Source: Trileptium ribeirensis (Eukaryota > Nematoda > Enoplea > Enoplida > Thoracostomopsidae). Taken from it: a stretch of 64,000 nucleotides of DNA. The translations under genes and the position numbers were made by a program. Below, one piece after another: positions 54,143-64,000 of this stretch; within the stretch, counting starts at the first letter, position 1; each line of letters starts with the position of its first letter. Location: NCBI GenBank assembly GCA_030248225.1, contig JASANE010019391.1, positions 1 through 64,000 of the forward strand. Reading direction: 5' to 3'. The notes below the pieces were generated by a model that was not told where the DNA came from, did not search any database, and saw only the letters and a program-made list of their open reading frames with translations.

Positions 54143-54294
54143 ATTCAGGTGAAAAGGTCAAACAGTTGTGCTTCTTGTGTCCACGAAAGCTGAAGCGTAA
54201 GATGAGGCAAACGTGTGACCGTTGTAATCGGCATGTCTGCAACGAACATTTTACCAAACAAGTTGTTTGCGAAGAATGCTACGAACATGTCTGA
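54143..54294 (+). CDS. piggyBac transposase, C-terminal Cys-rich domain exon
   Basis: After completing a split codon the exon encodes KVKQLCFLCPRKLKRKMRQT then CDRCNRHVCNEHFTK and CEECYEHV, ending at TGA 54292-54294. CxxC...CxxC...CxxxH...CxxC is the PHD/RING-like Cys-rich domain at the C-terminus of piggyBac transposases, which binds the terminal repeats. Confidence 0.85.
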
Positions 54295-54507
54295 GATTTT
54301 CAGGGCAACAACGTGTGACAATTATGAATGGCTTACATTAACAACGATTTCTGACTTTCTTTCTTGCCTTTTATATGCGTTATTATAGGTTTATAGATTC
54401 TGTAGAACATTAAAACTAACTTGCAACTAAATTTTTTTACAAGGGTCCATTGGACCCCCCCTTTAGACATCTACGTTTGTTGAAGAGCTCAGACTGCTGA
54501 GGGTTAA

Positions 54508-57418
54508 TACACTGCGCATGCACCACATGCGGCACAGTGAAATTGACCCGAGATGACCGCCCATGGATAATAACACCCAGCGTTTCCGTTCACCTTTACT
54601 TGGCCGCACATCGAAAAATTATCGTTTTTTTAATTTGCTGACAGAAACATCTAAAATGTCCTTCACACTACCATTTTTGTAAAATACGGCCTACTTATTT
54701 TATCCGTTTGTAAATTGGGTTCTCAAAGCGTCTGTGGCAGTGCAATTATTTTGCGTGTTGAATCGTTTGCGTCGTTGATCACAATCAGTTCAGTGAAATT
54801 TCATAAATACTAATCATCACTCGCGTGGCACATTTCGCCTTTGGAGACGGTTAAAACTAGTTAGTGCTGCGGTGAGGGGAGAAGGTCCAGTTAGGCTTGC
54901 CATAAGGCTACTGTACAATATGTTAAAGTATGAAGCGTATTGAACTTCCTGCTTCATATTCGAGATCAAATTGGTCTTGCTTGCAATATATATAAGAAAG
55001 TCAACCGAACTAGATTCTTCGCTGAGACTGTTTGATCAACATATGGTTTCTTTAAATATCTCTCCACCTAACTATTTAACGCAATTTTGAAGCTAAAGTG
55101 ATATTTCAAGACTGGAAAAGATGAGATCAGTGGAACTCGATCTGCGGTATATATATTTTTTCCTAGTATATATTTTTTTTGACACAATGGAAGCATCCAA
55201 ATCATTTCAATAGCAGATCGCTGTATATATATATATAAGTAAAGGGTTCTTCACCGGATGGTGCACCTGAGCAGCTAAACACTGCCCAATTAATTAGTGC
55301 TAAATCTCGGAATCAGAATAAATAAAATGCAGCTAATATCAGCCCGTCTAAGTATATAATAATATCTAAATGCCAAGATGGTATCACGTTCCTGGTCTTT
55401 CAGCTCGAAATTAGTCAATTTTCAAGATATAGCGGAGATTTTGGAGCTCGAGGCGCTGGTTCAGAATATTTCTGCCATTCAGTTTGGCCAGATATTTTCA
55501 ACAATAAACATTCAACAACATAATTTGTTTTTGATTTTTTGGTACTCGATGGTACCGCTTAGTGCCTAACTTTTCTCGATAAATGCATAATTTCATATAT
55601 TATTCCAACGGAATTGACGAGCAGAGTCAAATGATGGTAAAATCAGCGCAGTCGAGTTCATGGGCTAATGATTTGAGCTTAGACAAAGGTGTAGGATTTC
55701 ATATAACTGCCAATAACTTTAACTAAAAAATTATACATTCATAGAGAAAATTTTTCTTCGAAATTTTGGGCATCGACTGAGGACCATAATTGGTATCCCA
55801 AAATATCAAAAAAGTTTAAATGTGACCACAATGGGTATATTCTGATCCAGTTCGTCAAGCTGAGTTGTATACCACAATATCGCTCTCTTCAAAATGTCCA
55901 TTTCTAGTTGGGTGAGTTTTCTAACAAAAACCTCACTTTTCTGTTTGTGGAATATAACTATTCACGGATTTATCAACCGAGCAGAATGTCGATATCTGCC
56001 GAGACAATATTTTGGCACGTAACGGCAGAACGATACTAATTCCGATTACCGCGTGCGGCCGTTAGAAGTTTCTAACAATTTCGTAGTGTAAACTTGATTT
56101 TGGAGATTTTTGACTATAAAAGTGAAAATTGTCGGTCAGAACATCTCGAAAGGACAGAATATTTGATGAATTTTTATCATTTTCGATGTGAAGTGCATTA
56201 TTTAAAATACTTCAGCTATTGCACATAAAGAACACACCAGATATACTTTCGTACATTAGGGGTCACAGTTTTCGTAAATAGATCAGTGGCACTTAACGGT
56301 GCGCACAGTTATCGAACAAAAACACCTATATATATTCCAAAAATGAAAAAAATTACATCACTTTGTGGCGTTATCATGACAGATCGCTCCGCAATAGCAA
56401 ATGTACTGTCACAATTTGGGGCGACTCTTCTGGTACAAATTGAGCACGGCATTAGCTAATGTGCTGTGTGAAAACGGAAAAGTTCACAACTTTGAGACGG
56501 ACAAACTAAAAAATCTTCTTTTTGCTGTACTGTCCTTGGTTTGCCACAAATCTGATACCCAAACTGGCAGATTTGAATCTTACGGCGTTTTCTAGTTTTT
56601 ATATTTTATTTTCTCATTTATTTTGCGTGTATATATAAGGAATTAGGCATTTTTTTACCTTATTGTAATCTTGACCTTCACAGATGTATGTTGCCCTTTG
56701 AATTAGCTAAGGCAAACAAAATTTTATTCATGATATAAACGAAAAACTAAAGCGCACACAAATGCAAATGAATTAGTGCACATTATTGCACTACATACAT
56801 CAAAATGGTGAAATGATAAACAACTTTCGTATGGAACTAATGATTATATATACTATATATATCTGAAATGAAGTAGAAAAATTGCTATTCATTGAATTTT
56901 TAGTAACTTACAAATATAAAAGTATCGTTACAACTTACAAACCTAAATTAAAAGGTTGGATAAAGTGATACGTATTTTGTACGTGACCAAATATGGTATA
57001 TATACTACATGCAGCCTGTTAATTATCTAATATTAAACCTATTATAATTTCTCCACATAATTGCATGCATTACAAAATTTTTACAATTCCTAAAATCATA
57101 TATATAAAACATGTTTAGAAAATATGGCCAGTCAAGGACAAAACCATGATGAGTTTTACTAACAGATCTTACTGAACAGTTTACACTTACATGCATACAT
57201 TTCTGAGCTATTATGGTACGTACAGGGAACATCACAAGGATCTGTAATGGCGTTATATAACGTTTAGTAAGATAAATACAGGTTATGAAAACTCTAAAAT
57301 GTAAGAAAAATGAAAAAATTGTTAAATAAATTACAAAATTACGAATGTATTAGCGTCGCTATTTTACTGAGACCAGAGATGTATCACTACACACAATAGA
57401 TATATAGATAATGAAAGT
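54508..57418. other. Gene-poor AT-rich stretch
   Basis: No gene recognised. Short (TA)n patches occur near 55148-55240. The longest frames (for example 56401-56595, 64 codons) have no motif. Confidence 0.5.
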
Positions 57419-58114
57419 GTTAACAGCGCGAAATAACAAAACCAGTATCATAGACGTGTCTGTAAGTATGCGTTATAGTTACAGTTTGTAAAGATGTCAT
57501 ATTTTTTTTATTTAATTACACACTTTGTAAAGACCTTACATTTTTTATTTATTTAAGCCGATAAGCGTCAGATTTTGTTACTGTACCCTATCGACTTCGA
57601 AATCCCTGGCAGCCTGGAAATTTTGAAGACGTATCATAAACGTTCGAATTTCTATCCAATACTAAACGATCAAGTAATTTTTTCAACTGGACGAGGTTAT
57701 AAATGTGTATTTATGCCAGGCGCGCTTCAACTGCTGACCAGCAGAGATAGGAGAAACCCTGTTAACAGCGCGAAATAACAAAACCAGTATCATAGACGTG
57801 TCTGTAAGTATGCGTTATAGTTACAGTTTGTAAAGATGTCATATTTTTTTATTTAATTACACACTTTGTAAAGACCTTACATTTTTTATTTATTTAAGCC
57901 GATAAGCGTCAGATTTTGTTACTGTACCCTATCGACTTCGAAATCCCTGGCAGCCTGGAAATTTTGAAGACGTATCATAAACGTTCGAATTTCTATCCAA
58001 TACTAAACGATCATTCGTTTACGATCAAGTAATTTTTTCAACTGGACGAGGTTATAAATGTGTATTTATGCCAGGCGCGCTTCAACTGCTGACCAGCAGA
58101 GATAGGAGAAACCC
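57419..58114 (+). repeat. Tandem duplication of a 0.35-kb segment containing an open frame
   Basis: Copy 1 (57419-57760, 342 bp) and copy 2 (57761-58114, 354 bp) both start GTTAACAGCGCGAAATAAC and end GATAGGAGAAACCC, and are nearly identical. Copy 2 carries a roughly 13-bp insertion near 58013 that breaks the frame. Copy 1 encodes LLYPIDFEIPGSLEILKTYH and FMPGALQLLTSRDRRNP, after a TTTATTTAAG that resembles a splice acceptor. It may be a duplicated exon or transposon fragment; I do not recognise the protein. Confidence 0.85.
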
Positions 58115-61100
58115 CGTGCTAGTGAGTCCGTATCAATTTGGCTCAACCTGTTGCTGAATACAAACCTGGTCGTTATACAGCACAATTATATATTGGCACT
58201 TAAGGTAGTCTCTTTTCTATTGAGTTTATATTGCGATTCAAATATAAATTATTTGAAATAAATCTTTATAAAATTTTTAATTCACAATACTGAGTATTTC
58301 AAAATTTCTATAAATATCAGCAATTTCAAGAGTTCCGAAATTTGTTATGAAGAAAAGCTGAGTACCCATTACCTAATATTTTCTCCGCACCTGTGACACA
58401 AGATAATATGTATACATGTTCACATGAGGGTTCACTCAGTCACTGTTATAAGTCCTCATTAATAATCTCCGCCATGTATTAGGTTATCTAAAACTACCTC
58501 AGTAATTTTTTGTAAATTATTGCTGTTATGCGGAGCCGTCGGTGCGGTTTGGCTGAAAATTTATTAAATACTACACGAATCGTGATCTGAGATATCGTGT
58601 TGGCGCCACCTTTCAGCTATAGATAAGGAAGCACAAAACTCTTTAGTGCAAAAATGCTGTTCTTGTTACTGGCTACAGGCTGGCAATAATATTATGGTAC
58701 ACTGTTTCGTTTACTCGGTACATACATTCATGCGATATTGCAAAAGAAGTAGCATTCCTGTCCGAAACCTTCCAACAAGCGAAAAAATGAGAACAAATTT
58801 TGTGTCTGAATATAAAATTAATACTACATAAATAACATGTTAACGCAGTAGTTTTTTTATATCCTGGGTGTGGAAAAACCGTAACCTTATCCCGTATGAA
58901 TCATGTATTTCAAACAGTGCTGAGCAAACTTATGACGCAACGGCGGATGGAATCCATATCGTTTTCATGAAATATTGCACGTGAGTTTATTCGTCCGCGA
59001 TATTTAGGAGTTCGGTTCCTTAAGGAAACTCACAAAGCGAATGGACAACACAAGCCCTACAACAAACAACTGCTAAGAGAGTTATCGAGTTGCCTCGCAA
59101 CATACGCTGTTACACCCGGGTGATTATGTGGAAAAGGATTACAATCTTTTCATAAAATTGTCTTTGTATAATGGCACAAAAACAAAGTATGTAGTCCCTT
59201 TGTAGATGGAACAGTGGTTTAAAAACATTTTTTGGGCAAAGTTGTGTGTTGTTAGTTATTTTTTAATCAACTTAGCTTTTTGAGGCACACATATCATAAA
59301 GACAACAAGTTGTCCCTTTCAGTACCTGTGAACCTGAGCGACATGGAAAATATAGAGAATTGCTTGAGATTGAGAATGCAAATTAGCAGGAAAAACAGTA
59401 AAAATGAGACCCAGTAGCACTGACAATGAGAGTTACCTAATTTCTGATGGTGTATTAATGCATCCTGTCTTATGAAGCAAAAAGGTTTCACCTCGTATTC
59501 CGTAATTTAAATCAGATAAATGGTATTTATGTTATGCAATAACATTGTTATACCAATTTATGTCAAATTTACTTGCCGTAAAAAATTCTGTTTGTTACAG
59601 GGATTTCGACGCTCTCGAAACAAGTAAAACGGAATTTTGACAAACAAGGGAAAATCGAAATTGGAAAACCACGGGAACCCCGAATAACGGACTAAAAATC
59701 ACCGGTTGGGCTAAGGTATCTGTGATTCCCTTAATTATTTTTACTATATCAAGAGGCCATAGTGTAAAGTTATGGTTTATTTATTGTGTATATACATCTT
59801 AATACATATACTATTTTGTGATCGCTCAGTCATACCGAAAACTAGAAGCACACTTCTGGAGAACGGAACAATAATTTGACATTCCTTTCATAATTTGACA
59901 TTCCTTTCATCGACGATCGCTAGCACAGCTAATAAACTTGTAAATTTATAACTTGTTAGACACATATCGAAACAAATGCTATAAAACTATAGATTATAGT
60001 CACTCAACATTACATGTTCTTCGCGAATAACGTTTGTTTTAGCATTCTGCAAATAAAAAGTTATTAATGTTAAAATAAGCTTGTGACAGAGAATTTACTC
60101 ACAATATAGTAAGCGCGAAATGCGCTTCAAAATGTAGTTTCTAAGTAGGTTTTTCTGTTTCTTGGATGCATCTAAAGCATCGTTCTTCTTACTCCAGACA
60201 GATTGATTTCAAAAATTCAATATTATTCGGTACAAACGAATGTAGACACAAACCAACGTTGTCATGATTATGATCGAACGAACTTTTTTTGAGTTCGTTT
60301 CTGAACGATCATAAGCGCAAACCGCGCTGTAACGTTCGTTTATAATGGAACGCGTTACGGTCGTTTTTTGCGCCCATATTTTTGCCCGTAACTATACTTT
60401 TGTAGAAAATTTGCCGCTGATTTAAAAAGTCGAGCCAGCGCTGTTCTCTGACTTTCCGAGAAAACGTTATGTACCTTTAAAAATCACGCAAAGTATTGAA
60501 AATTCAATATTATATTGGTCGTTGCAAGCAAGTAGTTACTTTCTATGCATCACGTGCTTTTATGTACTACTAATGTTTTTACGTAGCACTTCCAAAAACA
60601 AATAGTAAGCTCGCGCTCATTAATCAACTTTAGCTTACATACGTGTACGAATAAATTAATTTACTCCTACGGTTGGCTCATCGAGCATAAGATTCAATAA
60701 AATACATAACTTTTGTATTATACGGTAGCGTTACAGCTACAGGGAACGGACGCTACTAAATATCTTTTAATCTTATATTAAAGTTGCTGCTGTTGCTTTT
60801 AATAGAAAGCTGTCACCTGCTTCTTAAAATTTTTTATAAAGCAACTACTACAATGTAAACCCCGAATGTACTGCTGTGAAGATGTTTTTACTACTAGTGA
60901 AGCTCGCTTGCGAGTCAGAATTCGAGTGGTGAGAACAATCCCCGAAGTCTGTTGTAGAAAGAACACACAAACAAAGCCTACGCACAGTACGCAGGTGCAG
61001 CATTATATAAACCGTGAATGATGAGTCATAGTTAAGCCCGCCTCTTTTAATAGCCAACGTATGCAGTAGACAAAACATCATACGAGTACAAAAACAATGA

Positions 61101-61799
61101 ACTAACAATTTAATAATTCAATAAAACCCTAAATTGACAGTGAAAAGAACGTTAAAGAATTCAAACCGACACTTGAGAAAAATGTGATTTTTCATACCAA
61201 GTATGAAGCAGAAGTGTGAAAAATATTTGCCGCACAATATTTTTGACACTCGCAATCAGATTGTTGGCCCAGAAAACCCCATATCCGACACTAAAACCAA
61301 CAATAAGCACACATTAGGTGCATTTCCCACGACTTTCCACCAAATATGAAATTTGGCGCCAACTATAAGCTTATAGACTCCAGATTGGGAAGCAGTTGAA
61401 AAACTTGTTATGTATCATTGGAAAGCCCTGGTAAAGCTACATGGAATAGGCCTATTAGTCTGCGGATACCTCGTTTACTTATTGAGAAAAGTCGCAAAAA
61501 CTGGAGGGGGTGCCCGAAAAATGGGCCAAAATTACGTCATTTTGCCCCATAGCTTTTCCCACGGGAAAAAATTCAAAAATCGGGCTCCGTCATTACACCT
61601 AAATCGACCATTGTGGTTCGAATGAGCTATCTTGCATCAAAATCCGCCCAACTGTTATCGAGATCCAGGTGTGACAGATACACAGACACACACATACAGG
61701 ACCTCCTCAACCCCCCTCCAGAGCCAAAATTGAAAATTCTCGTCAAACTCGCTCGCTTCGCTTCTCTCTCTCATTCCACTCGAATTCAATTAATGGTGA
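58115..61799. other. Gene-poor AT-rich stretch
   Basis: No exon supported. A GATCGAACGAAC / GTTCGTTT...GATC hairpin lies at about 60270-60315. The 61400-61780 part is GC-richer and ends with CTCGCTCGCTTCGCTTCTCTC, resembling a segment near 8740-8790, so it is probably a dispersed element abutting the Harbinger element. Confidence 0.5.
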
Positions 61800-61802
61800 T
61801 TA

Positions 61803-62926
61803 TGCGTCGTTCACATTAAGTTGCGTGCACCTACTGCACACGATTACGCAAAGAAACACAGTGTTCGTTACACTTCGGTTGTCGCTACATTGCAACTTCG
61901 ATCTTATTTGTCGCTACAAGCTTCGTGCTACAGTTGGCATTTTATAACGACACCTGTAGCGAGCACACACCTTAGGGCAAATGTCATTTTGACCAAGCGA
62001 GCTCCGTCAACATTTTATGTTGTAGCACTTTTTGGCGTTATCTAATGAAAAGATAGTGACCACTTTTGTAATCGATAGCTAAGTCTGCTATAAAATACTT
62101 AAACAGCACCAGTTTTCGAACTATATTCTGCTTAGAAATTGACAATTAAGTGCACTGACTATATTTCAACCATAAAACTTTTACATACAAGGACGGGCAG
62201 CCCCTAGGAGACATGAACATAGGCTCGATACCACTGTCAAAGGGTATAACGCTTTCCACTCTCACTTATGTGTGAGATATTAACTCTGGTCAGTCATGTT
62301 ATGTGTAAACTTGTAACTTTGTAGCCAGGCTCCACTGGCAAATAGAATTGTTGAACATTTTCCAACCGTTTCGCGCTCCTCCAGTCCAACATGTCAATTA
62401 GATACTAGTTACTATGGTCAACCGCATCATGCTTACTCTAGTAACTGCCTGTCCCAACAGTACACTGGCAATCAGAATTTTTGAAGTTTTCAAGAATCAG
62501 AAGTCTCGATAAACATTTTGTTCAAACATCAAGCTGCTCGTTACACAGCGGTCAGTAATCTCCGTTTGTGTGACAAGGCTGACGTGTGCTTTTGTCAGCT
62601 GTTGTTACATTGCTGTGCAGCAACAACTAGCATTTCTGTTACAGATGCAGTGCAAAAATATTATTCTTCATTACACCATCGTGCGGCAGCAGTTATTGAC
62701 CGGCGACAGTGCGGAGTGCAATTTTAAACATTGTTGTTACAAGACGTGTAACATCAATCGCAATGTGCGCTACAGACGTGGTTATAAAATGCCGATTGTT
62801 GTACGACACTTGTAGCGACAAATAAGATCGAAGTTACAATGTAGCGACAAACGTAGTGTAACGAACACTGAGGTTATTTGCCTAACAGTGTGCAGTAGGT
62901 GCACGCAACTTAATGTGTAAGACGCA
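61803..62926. mobile_element. PIF/Harbinger-type non-autonomous element with about 125-bp terminal inverted repeats
   Basis: The 1124-bp element begins TGCGTCGTTCACATTAAG and ends with the inverse, CTTAATGTGTAAGACGCA, flanked by TTA (61800-61802, 62927-62929). The inverted arms continue for about 125 bp (GTTGCGTGCACCTACTGCAC, GTGTTCGTTACAC, TTGTCGCTACATTG, ACTTCGATCTTATTTGTCGC). The interior has no transposase frame. The TTA duplication fits the TWA preference of PIF/Harbinger. Confidence 0.85.
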
Positions 62927-62929
62927 TTA

Positions 62930-63786
62930 CTGATACTTATGCAACTAATTTTTAATATGCATGCCACGAATCCGCTGTGGACGCTATAAAAGACTTGATT
63001 GTTAGTCACAGTCAAAGAGTGGAATTGACCTGACCTGACTATTTATATAGTTGCTGGTCCACTGTGATCACAATGTCGGTTTTCCTACAATTACTGCTTA
63101 ATAAAGACATCTTCTTTTGAATGTATGGCATTATTTAATAGTAAAGCTTGTAGTATGCAAGCCAATATAGTACCAATGGTTACTATGTTTACACATTACG
63201 TTCGTTATTTTCTGCCTCCAGGATGTTAACTTACTTAATAGCATAATGATGGTATATGTCTGTTTGCAAAATTTGTTTTTTACATTTGGTTTCTTAAAAT
63301 TATGAATATAAGTTTCTAACTATAAACTTTGTGTACATTTTGCATCACAAAAAATGTTAAATGTCCACAAATTTCTACGTATTTCATTTCACACAAAATG
63401 ATAAACGTTGATATAATCTTTGGAAGCAAAACACTGTTGAAGTTGAACTAAGTTGAAGCGTGACTGACACTATCTTACCATATTGACAAAGAAGGTGAGT
63501 AGTGAAAACAACCAAAAATGTTGATGAATATACCGTTTACCCAAAATTAAGCAAGTAAAATTGTACTCGTTTTCCACACATCAAGTTGTTCCTATTGTTC
63601 TAACAACGTAATTTATTATATACTTTGCAAAAGATTGAACAAATATACAAAGTAAGCATAACAGAAGAATGAGTTCCGCAAATTTAATCTCAGAAAAACA
63701 GGTATATATGATAAAACATCTGAATTGAAGATATTTACCCAAAACTACGATTAATATCGCCCATCGTTGAAGAGTTTATAATCTTA
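62930..63786. other. AT-rich spacer before the last exon
   Basis: No gene is seen. It would form the 3' untranslated and downstream region of the minus-strand gene whose last exon is at 63787-63924. No certain polyadenylation signal was picked. Confidence 0.45.
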
Positions 63787-63924
63787 TTATTGACCGTCGC
63801 ATGGATCGAGCGCCAAACCTTCTTTAATCAGCCAGTCACGAAGCTTGATTTTATCGCCGCCGTCGATTGTAACATACAAATCAACGATTTTCAGTTCATC
63901 ATCATAGTCATCCAAAATAACTAC
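63787..63924 (-). CDS. Terminal exon of a minus-strand gene, possibly Tudor-domain protein
   Basis: On the minus strand a pyrimidine/AT-rich tract ending TTTTAAG (acceptor AG at 63926-63925) precedes 45 phase-0 codons, followed by tandem stops TAA TAA (63789-63784). It reads VVILDDYDDELKIVDLYVTI, then DGGDKIKLRDWLIKEGLALD and PCDGQ. The exon is much less AT-rich than its surroundings. The pattern DLYVT..GDKI.L.DWLI.EGLA resembles the end of extended Tudor domains, which close with a leucine-rich helix and EGLA. The assignment is tentative because only one exon is in the window; the upstream exons would lie beyond 64000. Confidence 0.6.
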   Translation of the reverse strand, partial: VVILDDYDDELKIVDLYVTIDGGDKIKLRDWLIKEGLALDPCDGQ

Positions 63925-64000
63925 CTTAAAATTAATTATATTACAATATTAGTAACATTATTCACTATATACGTAACTTTTTTTACAACCAAAATAAGTT
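63925..64000 (-). other. Intron part of the minus-strand gene
   Basis: AT-rich sequence upstream of the acceptor; no coding content. Confidence 0.5.

Larger units (their letters stand above)
51600..54507 (+). mobile_element. piggyBac-type DNA transposon, damaged
   Basis: A piggyBac transposase in two exons lies between palindromic subterminal motifs GGGTCCAATGGACCC (51616-51630) and GGGTCCATTGGACCC (54443-54457). The right end reads CAGACTGCTGAGGGTTAA, with TTAA at 54504-54507 as expected of piggyBac. The matching left terminus (TTAACCCT) is not found, though CAGACTGCTG occurs at 51637-51646 beside the left palindrome and an inverted, diverged copy lies at 51683-51720. The left boundary is therefore approximate, and the end may be lost or rearranged. 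Confidence 0.8.

Overview
The window is nuclear DNA of an animal, most likely an invertebrate. It carries an intron-rich mitochondrial-enzyme gene in an AT-rich background full of inverted-repeat DNA elements, a piggyBac transposon and one very large LTR retroelement. I cannot name the species from sequence alone. No tandem prokaryote-style genes, no CRISPR array and no rRNA are seen.

Layout. 1-640: remnant of a non-LTR-retroelement-like ORF with C2H2/C2HC fingers and a (TTGAA)n tail. 2485-16713 (+): seven phase-consistent exons of a 3-hydroxyacyl-CoA dehydrogenase (HADH). The N-terminal exon lies upstream of the window. The introns hold several MITE-like inverted repeats and a decayed minus-strand coding fragment. 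16714-22241: gene-free, with an eight-copy 120-bp tandem repeat and a hAT-like inverted-repeat element. 22242-50929: a giant Ty3/Gypsy-type LTR element of about 28.7 kb with 5.4-5.9 kb LTRs, TG...CA ends and a 4-bp CAAT target duplication. 51600-54507: piggyBac element with a damaged transposase whose Cys-rich C-terminus sits in a second exon. 57419-58114: a 0.35-kb tandem duplication. 61803-62926: PIF/Harbinger-type inverted-repeat element with a TTA duplication. 63787-63924 (-): terminal exon of a second host gene, possibly a Tudor-domain protein.

The giant element is the centre of interest. Its internal 17.4 kb reads: long leader, gag with a zinc knuckle, Asn/Gly/Pro-rich extension, long acidic ORFs, an envelope-like fusion glycoprotein (signal peptide, furin-type site, hydrophobic fusion-peptide-like stretch, membrane anchor), aspartic protease, reverse transcriptase, RNase H, integrase with GPY/F module, a long proline-rich tail, and finally an accessory ORF with a NADAR (YbiA/DUF1768) domain followed by an SGNH-hydrolase-like segment. 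Two features are unusual: the env-like region is 5' of, and in the same open frame as, protease and RT; and the slot where env usually lies holds a NADAR protein, a family known for removing ADP-ribose. The copy is damaged by four in-frame stops and several frame changes, so it is probably not autonomous now.

The two LTRs are alike in base sequence but differ by large indels: a 604-bp tandem-repeat-bearing segment and a 475-bp Harbinger MITE only in the 3' LTR, and a 1.6-kb segment only in the 5' LTR. Exon boundaries, LTR ends and target duplications were read by eye; similarity calls rest on recognised motifs, not on database searches.
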